Part shown: piece after piece, positions 33,740-42,982 of the stretch | How positions within the stretch are numbered: position 1 is the stretch's first letter | How the letters are laid out: each line of letters opens with the position of its first letter | Origin: SAR324 cluster bacterium | GTDB taxonomy: Bacteria > SAR324 > XYD2-FULL-50-16 | Direction of reading: 5' to 3' | NCBI GenBank assembly: GCA_028282885.1 | Contig: JANQGX010000064.1 | Span: forward strand, 1 to 64,000 | DNA: 64,000 nucleotides | The notes under the pieces: generated by a model | What the model was told of the DNA's origin: nothing | Databases searched by the model: none | What the model saw: the letters and a program-made list of their open reading frames with translations, nothing else | Program-made: the position numbers and the translations under genes

Positions 33740-35536
33740 ATGAATCAAGCTGCTGATTCCGAAAAATCATCTGCCAGTCCCCAATCGCCAACTCCTGACT
33801 ACCGGCGATACTCCAATCTGGTTCGAGCCTCGCTGCTGGCGATACTGGTCGATCTGGCATTGATTCTTTTTAAATACACCCTGGCGGGTTTTTCGGGTAA
33901 TGACGTCCTGCTCGCTGATGCCCTGCATTCCGGGGGGGATTTGGCTGTCAGTCTTACCGTTCTTATTTCCGTCATTGTTCATCACAGTTTCCATGACAGT
34001 CCGGCTGCGAAACGGTTTGAAGCGGTAGCCGCCCTGATTATCTCAATTGCTCTCATCTTTGGTGCCATTCGAATGTTGAATGAGGTTTGGCAAAACAAAG
34101 CCTTCAGCAGTGCTTTTACTGCCGGTCCCAGCCCGACCCTGGTCATCACCCTGGCAGGGGTTTCGGTCATTATGGTGGTCACCTTAATGATGGCAAACTA
34201 CAAAAAAGAGGTGGGCAGAACCAACGATTCAATTGCGTTCAAAGCGGAGGGATTACATACCTATTCCGATTTCCTGACCTCGCTGGGGGTATGGCTAACC
34301 TTGTTTATCGCCTATTTTGATGTGCAGATCGGGCGTTTCACCAGTTTTATAATAGCTCTTGCTGTTCTTCAGATCGGATTAAAACTATTCATCGGGTCTG
34401 TCCGGGCTCTGCCGATAGGCTTCAAGGTACCCGGGCGGATTTCGATTCTTGTACCTCCCGGTTTTAAAGCAAATGTCAAAAAACAGTCGGGTCGTGTCGT
34501 CGGATCATTAGCCGAAGTAAACCGAATTACCTCCACAACCCTCCAGTACCCGGCAATATGGATTGTCAGAAATAAAGGCAGGATTCTGCCAACCCATGTC
34601 ATTCTTCTCGCTCTTCTCTACATTGGGACCGGCTTCTACCAGGTAAGGCCATACCAAACCGGGTTGGAGGTTTTTCTTGGCAGGGTAGAGGGTCAACGCA
34701 CTCCGGGTCTGCATTATCACCTTCCCAGACCGTTTGGCGATGTCGTCCTGGTTGACACGGGTGTGCCTATTCGGCTCGAAAGCGGATTCCGGACACGCGT
34801 CACCCCCCTGAGCAAAGAGCCGGCCGTTTATCTTTGGGAATACAGCCATCAACAGGGACGTTACCTGAAGGTTCTGGACGAAGCATTGGCCATAACCGGA
34901 GACGAAAACCTGGTAGATGCCAATTTTCTTTGCTATTATCGCATCACCGATCCCCTTCAGTATGCTCTTGGAAACAAAGACTCCCATGAAATCCTGAGAA
35001 GCCTTCTTGTGCAACAGGCAAGAATGGTCCTTGCCCGTTACCGTCTGGATGATCTGCTGGCTGCAGATCGCTCTACAGTACAGGAAGAGTTGCTGGGCGA
35101 GTTGAAATCAGCCGTAGCCGGATTTCCCCTGGGGGTGGAAATCAAAAATGTCTATATGCAGGAGGCCCACCCTCCCATTGAGGTTATTCCCCAATACAGG
35201 GCTGTCGGCTCGGCACGGGAAAAACGCGACTATATTGTCCAGAAAGCGGAAGCCTATGCGAATACCCTGATTCCCCGCACCAAGGGAAAGGCATCGATCA
35301 TCACCTTGAATGCCGATGCGGCAGCAAAAACAACGCTTTTGAAATCGGAAGGGGAGAGCCGGCGATTTCTCCTGAACCAGTCTCTCTTCGATCGTCATAA
35401 AGAAACACATAAACAGAGACTCTGGTGGGACCTGATTGAAAAGACACTGGCGCGACGCCCCCTCTATGTTTTACCGAGCCAGACCAAACGCCGTATTACT
35501 ATTGACAGATCCGACCCGGGAGAAATCCGTGAATAA
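33740..35536 (+). CDS. Fusion of a CDF metal transporter and an SPFH (HflK-like) domain
   Basis: The 598-residue protein has two parts. Residues about 20-240 are a cation diffusion facilitator membrane domain with the metal-site motifs LADALHSGGD and AEGLHTYSD (His and Asp in helices 2 and 5, as in Zn/Co/Fe exporters). After a linker and a further helix (about 285-302) comes an SPFH/prohibitin domain (VRPYQTGLEVFLGRV, later REKRDYIVQKAEAYANTLIPRTKGKA). SPFH proteins form large membrane rings and HflK/HflC modulate the FtsH protease; no ftsH gene is here. Two further SPFH genes follow with overlaps. The fusion suggests metal export tied to a membrane microdomain or protease assembly. Confidence 0.88.
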   Translation: MNQAADSEKSSASPQSPTPDYRRYSNLVRASLLAILVDLALILFKYTLAGFSGNDVLLADALHSGGDLAVSLTVLISVIVHHSFHDSPAAKRFEAVAALIISIALIFGAIRMLNEVWQNKAFSSAFTAGPSPTLVITLAGVSVIMVVTLMMANYKKEVGRTNDSIAFKAEGLHTYSDFLTSLGVWLTLFIAYFDVQIGRFTSFIIALAVLQIGLKLFIGSVRALPIGFKVPGRISILVPPGFKANVKKQSGRVVGSLAEVNRITSTTLQYPAIWIVRNKGRILPTHVILLALLYIGTGFYQVRPYQTGLEVFLGRVEGQRTPGLHYHLPRPFGDVVLVDTGVPIRLESGFRTRVTPLSKEPAVYLWEYSHQQGRYLKVLDEALAITGDENLVDANFLCYYRITDPLQYALGNKDSHEILRSLLVQQARMVLARYRLDDLLAADRSTVQEELLGELKSAVAGFPLGVEIKNVYMQEAHPPIEVIPQYRAVGSAREKRDYIVQKAEAYANTLIPRTKGKASIITLNADAAAKTTLLKSEGESRRFLLNQSLFDRHKETHKQRLWWDLIEKTLARRPLYVLPSQTKRRITIDRSDPGEIRE

Positions 35537-36410
35537 AAAAACCATTTCCGTTTCAGCCCTTGCCTTACTGGTCATCATATTTGTGACCACCTGTACATCG
35601 ATTGTTTATCATGGTGAAATAGGTGTCCTGCTCAATTTTGGGAAGCCGGTCAGGATAATCACCCGGCCCGGGCTGGTGTTTCGGTATCCATACCCTTTCC
35701 ACAGCATGCAGATTCTTGATGCCCGTATGACGATTCTTGAGCCCAAACCTTCGGAGTTTTTAACCGCCGATAAAAAGAATCTCATTTTGGAGAATAGTCT
35801 CTGTTATAAAATCAACGACCCGATCCTGTTTATGAAAACGGTGCGTGACAAGATCGGATTGGAGATCAGGCTTACCGACCTGTTATCGTCGCACACAGGT
35901 CTGTTGCTGGGGCAGTTTGAGCTTTCGGATCTGGTGAATGTTGATCCGCAGAAGATCAGATACCGGGAAATCAACCGACAGCTCACGATGCTCATGCAAC
36001 GGGACACGGACGGATTAGGGATCGAGATAAAGGAGGTTTTTATTCGGAGAATCATGCTACCGGAAATGAATCGTTATTCTGTCTTTCAAAGAATGCGGGC
36101 TGAGCGGGATCGAATAGCCAAAAAATATATCGCTGAAGGTAACGAGCAGGGGCAGAAAATCCGGGCGGAGGCGGATAAAACATCACGTGTTATGATCGCT
36201 GAAGCGGAAAGCCGGGCACTGGTCATCAAAGGCGAGGCAGAAGCAAAAGCCATGAAACTTTACGGTGACACCTATAGTAAAAACCCGGAGTTTTTTCAGT
36301 TCTACCGATCCATGGAAGCCTATCAAAAGGTTTTCGGCGATAAGTCCACGCTGATTCTCGACTCGGATGCTCCGATATTAAAATCCCTGCTCAAGGAACC
36401 GCAACCATGA
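35529..36410 (+). CDS. SPFH/prohibitin-family protein, HflC-like
   Basis: A GTG at 35529, overlapping the preceding stop by 8 bases, gives 293 residues with one N-terminal membrane helix (about 5-25) and an SPFH domain (GEIGVLLNFGKPVRIITRPG near residue 33). A charged helix follows with RIAKKYIAEGNEQGQKIRAEA and repeated Ala/Glu heptads, the typical HflC coiled coil. An ATG at 35436 in frame would lie deep inside the upstream gene and is unlikely. It probably assembles with the neighbouring HflK-like protein and the CDF-SPFH fusion into one membrane complex. Confidence 0.85.
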   Translation: MNKKTISVSALALLVIIFVTTCTSIVYHGEIGVLLNFGKPVRIITRPGLVFRYPYPFHSMQILDARMTILEPKPSEFLTADKKNLILENSLCYKINDPILFMKTVRDKIGLEIRLTDLLSSHTGLLLGQFELSDLVNVDPQKIRYREINRQLTMLMQRDTDGLGIEIKEVFIRRIMLPEMNRYSVFQRMRAERDRIAKKYIAEGNEQGQKIRAEADKTSRVMIAEAESRALVIKGEAEAKAMKLYGDTYSKNPEFFQFYRSMEAYQKVFGDKSTLILDSDAPILKSLLKEPQP

Positions 36411-37360
36411 AAAGCAGAGTTGGTTTTGGGATTATAGTGTGCCTGTTGGTGGGTTTAGGCTACCTGTCCAGCGGGATCTACACACTTGAAAGCGGTGAGC
36501 ATGCCATTGTCTTACGTTTCGGCAGAATTGTGGAAAAAGTGTCGAACCCCGGAATTCATTATCGCTTACCGTTTCCGATTGAGTCAACTCGTAGGGTTCA
36601 CGTCAGCAAAGTACAAACGGTATCTATCAGAAGCATTTATGAAAGGGGATTGGAGTGCTTTACCGGTGACGAGAATCTGGTCAACATCCAGGCAAACATC
36701 AGCTATGATATAAAGGATGCCGGACAATACCTCTATTCCTTCAATGACATTAACCGACTGATCCAGTCAACCGCCCAGATGATCCTCAGCCGGGAGCTGG
36801 CCAGGATGAAAGTGGATGAGGTGATGACTTCGGGAAAATCAGTTCTCCGGCTGACCAGCCGCGATCAATTGCAGAAACTGCTGGACCAGCTAGGTGTGGG
36901 GATTCGCATTATTACAGTGGAGTTAACCGACATTTCACCCCCGCAACAGGTAAACTCCGCTTTTAAGGATGTTTCCAATGCCAGGGTCAAAAAACAGGAG
37001 ATCATTCGGGACGCGGAGGGATATGCCAATTCCACTATTCCTGAATCGAGAGGCATAGCTGCAAAAAAGCTGCTGGAAGCAAACGCCTATGCCCGTGAAC
37101 TGGTCAGCAGGGCTGATGCCGAGACAGCGGCATTTTCAGCCATCCTGGACGAGTACAGGGAGAACCCGGAAATACTGAAAAAACAGAAGTACTATCAGGT
37201 TTTGGCCAGCATATCCGAAAAGGCGACAATAGCTGTTCACAGCAGCCCGTCTCAAAACACCTACTACCTGTTTGGGATAGATTCTCCTGTTGAAATCAAA
37301 CCAACCATCAAACTCCCCTCCGAAGACCAGCCGGAAATCGAGGTCATTGAAGTAGATTAA
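36407..37360 (+). CDS. SPFH/prohibitin-family protein, HflK-like
   Basis: This 317-residue protein overlaps the previous gene by 4 bases (ATGA). It has one N-terminal helix (about 5-22), then the HflK-type SPFH start (YTLESGEHAIVLRFGRIV), the conserved PGIHYRLPFP, and later a coiled coil with RDAEGYANSTIPESRGIA, a sequence shared with the SPFH part of the CDF fusion. HflK and HflC normally surround the FtsH protease. It completes a three-gene SPFH operon whose first member carries a metal transporter domain. Confidence 0.87.
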   Translation: MKSRVGFGIIVCLLVGLGYLSSGIYTLESGEHAIVLRFGRIVEKVSNPGIHYRLPFPIESTRRVHVSKVQTVSIRSIYERGLECFTGDENLVNIQANISYDIKDAGQYLYSFNDINRLIQSTAQMILSRELARMKVDEVMTSGKSVLRLTSRDQLQKLLDQLGVGIRIITVELTDISPPQQVNSAFKDVSNARVKKQEIIRDAEGYANSTIPESRGIAAKKLLEANAYARELVSRADAETAAFSAILDEYRENPEILKKQKYYQVLASISEKATIAVHSSPSQNTYYLFGIDSPVEIKPTIKLPSEDQPEIEVIEVD

Positions 37361-37465
37361 AAGCCGAATCTGTGCGGGACAGTCCGGATTACCTTGCCCC
37401 CGGGATTACTGATTGGAACTCAGAATCGTTTCGGATCTCTTGATAGCCGACCACCTGCATCATTT

Positions 37466-38458
37466 TCAGTTATCTTCTTTTAGTCCCTGATAGAGGGCCT
37501 CCAGATTTTTCCGCATCAGATTGGCGTAATCTTCGGGTTCCGGTTGTGCCTTTTTTCCCGGAATCTGATCAATAGGATTGAGGATGATGAGCCTGGCCCC
37601 AGCCTTACGAATAACCTCCATGATACCGTCATCGGGTTGCCAGGTATGGATGACACCCTTGATCTCGTTTTCAACCAGGATTTTCTCCAGTGTCTCCAGA
37701 TCTATGTCCTGCCAATGAATTTCAGGCTTGAGCAGGTAATCAATGACTTCGATATTGAGGTTCTCGGTAAAATAGACAAACAGATCGGTGAGGGCAACCA
37801 CCTCGAAAGAGTCCAATTCCGAAAGTCTGGACTCATATTCCGCTTTCAATTTGAACAGTTTTCGTTTCAATGCAGTCAGATTTTCAGCGATTCTGATCGC
37901 CGACTCGGGAAACAATCTCTGCAGATCGGAAGCAATAAGATCAGCCGATTTCAGGGCATTGCTCAGGCTGAGCCAGATATAGGGTGAGACACCGCCGCCG
38001 TCCTCCTTTGCCATGGGTTTTCTCTGGAGCGCCACACCGGATTGCAGGGGATCAAAGGGTTGTGTGGCATCGATTTCCAATACCCGTATATTGTGCTTTC
38101 GCGCAAAGGGATAGATCGGGTCACCGGGCCAGGCATAACGGATGGAGATAACCGCATCGGCTCCGGTGACCAAACTTAATTTCTCTTTCTCATGTTTTTT
38201 CAGGAAACTTTCCTGCCGGGTCATGGATATGCGGGAAGGAAAGAGATTAACAACCTCGATGCCTGTTCCCACTGTCAAGGCTTTGGCCAGGGAATAGGTA
38301 TATTGCAATGAAGTGACGACTCTGTTTTCACCCCGAAGACCGGAATCGCCTGTTGAAACCGTCTCGGCCCGATTCCCTATCAGTGTTGCCAGAACAGCCC
38401 CTGCCAGAAAAAATAAGATGGCTATCAAGATTGTGGTTTTGTTGATGAATTTCTTCAT
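37466..38458 (-). CDS. Second, atypical ZnuA-like metal-binding protein
   Basis: The 330-residue exported protein (signal or anchor helix at about 8-27) has the cluster A-I (ZnuA-type) binding-protein layout of two domains joined by a long helix (LTALKRKLFKLKAEYESRLSEL, about 195-216). It lacks the usual NPHxYxP metal-ligand segment of ZnuA proteins, so its metal site, if any, is different. It is the last gene of the ZnuBC-type importer operon and follows the permease by one base. It may bind another metal or a chelate, or be an accessory protein. Confidence 0.7.
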   Translation of the reverse strand: MKKFINKTTILIAILFFLAGAVLATLIGNRAETVSTGDSGLRGENRVVTSLQYTYSLAKALTVGTGIEVVNLFPSRISMTRQESFLKKHEKEKLSLVTGADAVISIRYAWPGDPIYPFARKHNIRVLEIDATQPFDPLQSGVALQRKPMAKEDGGGVSPYIWLSLSNALKSADLIASDLQRLFPESAIRIAENLTALKRKLFKLKAEYESRLSELDSFEVVALTDLFVYFTENLNIEVIDYLLKPEIHWQDIDLETLEKILVENEIKGVIHTWQPDDGIMEVIRKAGARLIILNPIDQIPGKKAQPEPEDYANLMRKNLEALYQGLKEDN

Positions 38459-38459
38459 T

Positions 38460-39365
38460 TCAGAGTGTCCCTTCGCTGTAACGTTTGCCGGTGATACGGA
38501 CGACAGCCGTGATCAGAAAAAAGAAAGATGCTACAAGAATAATCGCACCTCCGGACGGAACAGCGATATTAAATTCCAATGGAATCACCACTCCCAAAAG
38601 ACAGGCCAGGGTTGAAAACAGGATGCTGAAAGCAGTAAAAGACCTGATTGATTTGCTGATGTTCCTGGCAGCCGCAGCCGGTATAATAAACAGGGCTTCC
38701 ACAAGAACCGCCCCCACGATTTTCAGGGAGGCAACGGTAATCACAGTGATCATCAAAACAAACATATACTCCATCAGCACGACCTTTACCCCGCGAACAT
38801 GTGCCAGGCTGGAATTGAAACTTCCCAACAGCAGTCGATTGTAGAAGGGGATGCTGACCATGGTACAAATAACCGCCACAACCAACAAAACATTCATATC
38901 GATGTCGCTGACCGTGAGAATGGAACCGAACAGGATGCTTTCCAGAATATGGATATTAACCCCGGCAGTCACATAGAGTAGAATACAGGCTCCCACCGCC
39001 AGGGAAATGGAGAGAAAAACTCCGATGACCGTATCCGACGACATCTTGGTACGCCCCCGGGTGAAGTTCATGAGCAGACCAAACAGGATACAAAATCCAA
39101 AGAGTGAAGCATATGGAGAGGTATAGGGCTCTCCCAGCAATATTCCCAGGGCAACTCCCGTCATGGCTGCTTGCCCCACGGCTTGCGAGAAAAAAGCCAG
39201 GCGTTTGGTAACCACCATGGTTCCAATCCCTCCCAACAGCGGCCCGATCAGGAAAGCACAAAAAAAGGCGTTGGCCACAAAGGCATATTTGAAGGACTCC
39301 GGAAGAAATCCGGCTTCGGCCCATTGCAGGAGTAGGTTTCTGAAGAGTTCATAAACTGCTGTCAT
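38460..39365 (-). CDS. ZnuB/MntB-type metal ABC permease
   Basis: A 301-residue inner-membrane protein of the ABC-3 family with eight or so helices. Early it reads FLIGPLLGGIGTMVVTKRLAFFSQAVGQAAMTGVALG (a conserved segment of about 40 residues, about 34-70), and the coupling region is near ARNISKSIRSF (about 230). Proteins of this type import Zn(II), Mn(II) or Fe(II) with a ZnuA-type binding protein. Its start overlaps the ATPase gene by 4 bases, so it is translated from the same message. The metal is not determined by the sequence; the operon lies downstream of DUF4198, NikL-like and Feo genes. Confidence 0.85.
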   Translation of the reverse strand: MTAVYELFRNLLLQWAEAGFLPESFKYAFVANAFFCAFLIGPLLGGIGTMVVTKRLAFFSQAVGQAAMTGVALGILLGEPYTSPYASLFGFCILFGLLMNFTRGRTKMSSDTVIGVFLSISLAVGACILLYVTAGVNIHILESILFGSILTVSDIDMNVLLVVAVICTMVSIPFYNRLLLGSFNSSLAHVRGVKVVLMEYMFVLMITVITVASLKIVGAVLVEALFIIPAAAARNISKSIRSFTAFSILFSTLACLLGVVIPLEFNIAVPSGGAIILVASFFFLITAVVRITGKRYSEGTL

Positions 39366-40117
39366 GGCATCGTCCCTGTATTCTGGTAACTCCTTGCGGA
39401 AAAAGCGGAAAGAATCTGTTCATTATTTAACACTTCCACGGGTCGCCCGGAAAAGATCACCCTCCTGTTGATACAGGTGACAAAATCCGCCATTTCGCGA
39501 ACCTCCTGCAGATCATGGTGAATCCAGAAAATAGTCACACCCTGCGTCTTGAGTTCCCGGAGCAGGTTGCGAAGTATGGTAGCCCCTTTTTCGTCCAATC
39601 CGGTCGCGGGCTCATCCAGAACCAGCAGATTCGGAGCGGGAAGCAGGGCCTGGGCCAATAGCAATCGTTGCATCTCCCCTCCCGACAACTGTCCCAGGAT
39701 ACGATATCTTTTTTCAGCTAATCCTACTTTATCCAGAATCCTGCCAATAGGAATCCGGAATTCGGAACCGATCCCAAAGAAGGCCGGTCGGGTTTGACAG
39801 GTCATTGCCATGAAGTCATCCACCGTAATCGGGAGTGTTCGATCAAAATCCAACATTTGGGGAACATACCCGATCACTTCTCCATCACTCCAGCCAAGCT
39901 TAATGGTCCCTGAATGGGGCATCTGCCCGAGAAGGGATCTAAGCAGGGAGGTTTTGCCCCCGCCATTTGGACCGATCAGGCAATGTATGGAACCAGGCTC
40001 CACCACAAAGTCGACCTCATCCAGAATCGAATTACCTCCCAACATCAGACAAACTTTTTCAAACTGAATCCGGGGACCGTTTCCCGCTGATTCAATAAAC
40101 AAGTTGGTGCTGTTCAT
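39362..40117 (-). CDS. ZnuC/MntA-type metal ABC ATPase
   Basis: This 251-residue soluble ATPase has Walker A GPNGGGKTS, signature QLSGGEMQR, Walker B LLVLDEPATGLD and switch His in FWIHHDLQEV. It energises the ABC-3 permease encoded immediately downstream. Such importers are usually controlled by Zur, MntR or DtxR proteins; the two DtxR-type regulators in this window are candidates. The 97 bases between it and the preceding ZnuA gene hold no other gene. Confidence 0.87.
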   Translation of the reverse strand: MNSTNLFIESAGNGPRIQFEKVCLMLGGNSILDEVDFVVEPGSIHCLIGPNGGGKTSLLRSLLGQMPHSGTIKLGWSDGEVIGYVPQMLDFDRTLPITVDDFMAMTCQTRPAFFGIGSEFRIPIGRILDKVGLAEKRYRILGQLSGGEMQRLLLAQALLPAPNLLVLDEPATGLDEKGATILRNLLRELKTQGVTIFWIHHDLQEVREMADFVTCINRRVIFSGRPVEVLNNEQILSAFSARSYQNTGTMP

Positions 40118-40214
40118 GATTTAACTCCTGTCAATTACTTAAGACCGGGTAACCGACTTCACAGCCTGGTGGAGCGAAAGCAGAAACCATGAAGCCGGCC
40201 GGAGGGATTTGTGA

Positions 40215-41156
40215 TTATTTTTTGTTTGATCTGTCATGTGCCTCAATAAGGGCGGTCGTCAATGCCTCCATATTGGCTTTCAATCCTTTTTCAAATCCTT
40301 CAGCGGAATACTCCCCGGTCGTCAGGTGGGAGAGATAACGGATACGAATTCCGGTCTCCTTTTGAATGGTGTCAATGTACTTATCGGCGAGGTTCATTTC
40401 AGTGAAGATTACATCGACATTGAGCTGGAGGATTCTGTCTATGGTTCGTGCCAATTGTGACGCAGTCGGCTTCAACCCATGCGCTGGCTCAATTACGGCA
40501 GTCACCTGCAACCCAAACTCCTGCAGCAGATAATCATATCCGCCGTGAATCGTTGCACAACGAAAGTCCAGGTTTTTCAGATCTGACAACCTTTTCATAT
40601 AACCGGCTTTCATTTTACGCAACCGACGTACGTATGCTGAGGCGTTTTTTCTGTATACCTTTGTATTTGCGGGATCCAGTTGCGACAGTTTTTTGCGGAT
40701 GTTATAGATCTGCTGAATAGACGCTGTTACAGAGATAAAGGTGTGCGGGTTGACCGTTTTTCTATCCGTGTCGGTACCCGTAACCGGTATCAGGGAGACG
40801 CCTTCGTTGGCGTAGATCAGGGGAATTTTGCCCTTCATTTTGGATGCCTCAAGAATCTCGAAAGCAAACTCATCATGTCCGATTCCGTTCAAGACGAGCG
40901 CATCCAGTTTTGTAACCTTTTTGATGTCCGCAGGTTGCGGCTTATAAGCATGAGGATTAAATCCCTCTCCAATAAGAGGAACCACCTCTGCCCTGTCACC
41001 AACAATATTTTTGACGTAACTAAAGTAGGGATGAAGTGTTATGCCAATTCGTAGTTTTTTTTCCGCGGCAAACGCCTGTTTGCCTTTAACCAGACCGGGT
41101 ACCCCTGCTAACAGACCAACCATCAGCAGGATCAAACCCGCTTTGCTAATCCTCAT
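40215..41156 (-). CDS. ZnuA-type zinc/manganese/nickel binding protein
   Basis: The 313-residue exported protein has a signal peptide (about 1-30), then GITLHPYFSYVKNI with His42 and GEGFNPHAYKPQPADI with His69 in the conserved ligand position, VNPHTFIS near residue 136, and the long backbone helix around 150-190. These histidines are the metal ligands of ZnuA-type proteins. It is the main binding protein of the importer encoded by the following two genes. It starts immediately after the stop of the upstream membrane-anchored protein. Confidence 0.87.
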   Translation of the reverse strand: MRISKAGLILLMVGLLAGVPGLVKGKQAFAAEKKLRIGITLHPYFSYVKNIVGDRAEVVPLIGEGFNPHAYKPQPADIKKVTKLDALVLNGIGHDEFAFEILEASKMKGKIPLIYANEGVSLIPVTGTDTDRKTVNPHTFISVTASIQQIYNIRKKLSQLDPANTKVYRKNASAYVRRLRKMKAGYMKRLSDLKNLDFRCATIHGGYDYLLQEFGLQVTAVIEPAHGLKPTASQLARTIDRILQLNVDVIFTEMNLADKYIDTIQKETGIRIRYLSHLTTGEYSAEGFEKGLKANMEALTTALIEAHDRSNKK

Positions 41157-41792
41157 TTAAAGATACTCCTTTCCTTTCAGGCGAATCACTTCATCTTCGC
41201 CTTTGTAAGCAACAACCTCTTTCCAGCCGCCGGTAATCAGAAGCTGATCACTGAAAAACTGCGGCAGATCAACATCCGTACTCTTATGGTACCAGATCTC
41301 GAAAGGTGCGTGTTCCTTCTCCCTGGTTTGGGCACCGGCTTTTCGATGTTCATGGAGGCAAACCAGCAAAAAGGAACCTGTTCCTCCCCGAACGGAAGGT
41401 TTTCCCATGTAGAGAACCGTATGCTTGGTTTCGCTGTTCAAGTTCTTTTTGTGCCAGGAAATCCGGCCTCTTTTTTTCCATGCCAGATCATGCACGAAAG
41501 GGGAAATGTAATCCGATTCCAACTGTTTGACGGCAATCCACTCATCTTCATCGGTTTCGTGCGCCTCGATAATCTCCAGCGCTGCTGCATATAAATCGTT
41601 AAAAACACCCTGGTCAGCTACCCCCAACTCTTCAAACACACTGATCTGGTGCCGCTCAAGGGAAACCTTTTGCTCGGTTCTCAACCTAACTGTAATCATG
41701 ACACCTGACAGGGAGATCACGACCAGGGCTGTAAGGCAGACGAATAAAAGCTCATTGAGTGCGTTATTGGAAGTAACGGTGGTTGTTTTCAC
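41157..41792 (-). CDS. Membrane-anchored protein upstream of the ZnuA-type importer
   Basis: From a GTG at 41792 (GGAG five bases before) the protein has 211 residues: one helix (NELLFVCLTALVVISLSG, about 13-30) and a soluble domain with SVFEELGVADQGVFNDLYAAA and several His residues. The longer frame to 42020 adds 76 residues of unusual composition and is probably not translated. It is the first gene of the importer operon. The layout recalls a DUF family (possibly DUF6162) seen beside metal ABC importers, but I am unsure of the name. The soluble domain probably lies outside the inner membrane. Confidence 0.6.
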   Translation of the reverse strand: MKTTTVTSNNALNELLFVCLTALVVISLSGVMITVRLRTEQKVSLERHQISVFEELGVADQGVFNDLYAAALEIIEAHETDEDEWIAVKQLESDYISPFVHDLAWKKRGRISWHKKNLNSETKHTVLYMGKPSVRGGTGSFLLVCLHEHRKAGAQTREKEHAPFEIWYHKSTDVDLPQFFSDQLLITGGWKEVVAYKGEDEVIRLKGKEYL

Positions 41793-42126
41793 ACAGTCTC
41801 CAGCGGTTAGTTCGTTCAGGCCAGTTGTCCGGTCAAACGGAGAGCCTACAACACAGTGCCGTGTCAAATGTGGATCAGCGAAAATTTGGGGCCATGTAGT
41901 CGTTACATGTCCCTTCATTACCGCTGGATCAAAGCAAAGATTGGGCGTTGACAGGACACCAGGTAAATGCTTCCTTGTCTGACTGACAAGGGGGGGATAA
42001 TCCATTCTGAAACCGGACAAAACCTTAGCAGACAGGCTTCGCCGGATTCAATTCAATGTGACATAGAGCGTTTGTAGAGGAATTACGGCAATATGAAAAA
42101 AAGCGGATTATCCCCCGCCGTTCGAA
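41793..42126. other. Intergenic region between DUF4198 gene and the importer operon
   Basis: This 334-base stretch has an open leftward frame joined to the downstream gene but of non-protein-like composition. It holds a hairpin CCTTGTC/GACAAGG at 41973-41991. I looked for a cobalamin or NiCo riboswitch and did not see the conserved boxes. A promoter for the importer genes is expected here but none is clear. Confidence 0.4.
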
Positions 42127-42963
42127 TTACTTCATATCCACAGCCTGAACCCAGATAACGGCGTCTTTCGACAGCTCTTTACCCTTATGAGTGGCTTCCC
42201 CACCGGAACCAAGGGCGCAGAAACCCCACCATCCCGCCCTGGGGATGCCATAGGAGAACTCACCATCTTTATCGGCGAGAATTCCCTGGGTCACAAAGGA
42301 GTCCTGGGGAGCTTCTGCAATGGCTTTCTTGACAAATGCATTACCCTTGACGGGATGGTTCAAAAATTCAACTTCAATCTCGGCGTTTGGAACCGGGACA
42401 TATTTATCACCAACGCGTTTCACCACAATGCCCCTGAAGACGTTACCGGTCCAGAGAGCATATGGTTTATCCAGCGGCAGAATCTCGGTTGGAAGGCCAG
42501 CCGGTTCATTCCAGTCTGTTGAAGCACCGCCGCGATTGACAATCACCTTGGTGTATTGCTGGATATAGATGTCTTCCGCTCCCTCGTAATAAGGTCCCGG
42601 ATCCAGGGCGAATACGAAATCACCCATTCCCTTCAGACGAAGGTTTTTCAGTTCATATCCCGTTCCGGAGTTGGTAATACTGGTAAAGGTAATGGCTTTG
42701 AGTTTTTTCAACAGATCGACCGATTTTCCCTTGTTAATCATGACAAAGGATTTTGGGGGATAAACCTTACCACCCTTGTCCATTCCCATGCTCATGGTGT
42801 GACCTGCTTCGAAAGGATGGGTGAACACCAGTTTAAAGCTGATTTTACTGCTATCATCCGGTGTCAGGATGGTGTTGGGGGTATGGACGACTTGAAAATG
42901 ACCGAAGGCTGTCGAAACACCTGCGAAAATCATAACCGCCAAAAGCGCAAACACTTTTTTCAT
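42127..42963 (-). CDS. DUF4198 (NikK-like) periplasmic protein
   Basis: The 278-residue protein starts at the second ATG (GGAG seven bases before) with a signal peptide (KKVFALLAVMIFAGVSTAFGHF). The mature chain begins GHFQVVHTPNTIL, an N-terminal His as often in DUF4198 proteins, which are nickel- or cobalt-linked periplasmic components such as NikK of ECF nickel importers. Later it has HPFEAGHTMSMG and a C-terminal strand domain with RAGWWGFCALG. Its paralogue is at 58.0-58.9 kb. Neither is accompanied by the CbiM/CbiQ/CbiO core in this window. Confidence 0.8.
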   Translation of the reverse strand: MKKVFALLAVMIFAGVSTAFGHFQVVHTPNTILTPDDSSKISFKLVFTHPFEAGHTMSMGMDKGGKVYPPKSFVMINKGKSVDLLKKLKAITFTSITNSGTGYELKNLRLKGMGDFVFALDPGPYYEGAEDIYIQQYTKVIVNRGGASTDWNEPAGLPTEILPLDKPYALWTGNVFRGIVVKRVGDKYVPVPNAEIEVEFLNHPVKGNAFVKKAIAEAPQDSFVTQGILADKDGEFSYGIPRAGWWGFCALGSGGEATHKGKELSKDAVIWVQAVDMK

Positions 42964-42982
42964 TTTTTTTCTCCTCATTTAG

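Noticed and set aside
41793-42020. N-terminal extension of the membrane-anchored protein before the ZnuA gene
   Set aside because: The extension has Cys, His and Pro in random-looking order. A GTG with GGAG at 41792 directly before the membrane helix is a better start.
41793-42126. Cobalamin or NiCo riboswitch in the gap before the importer operon
   Set aside because: I looked for the conserved boxes of both classes and did not find them.
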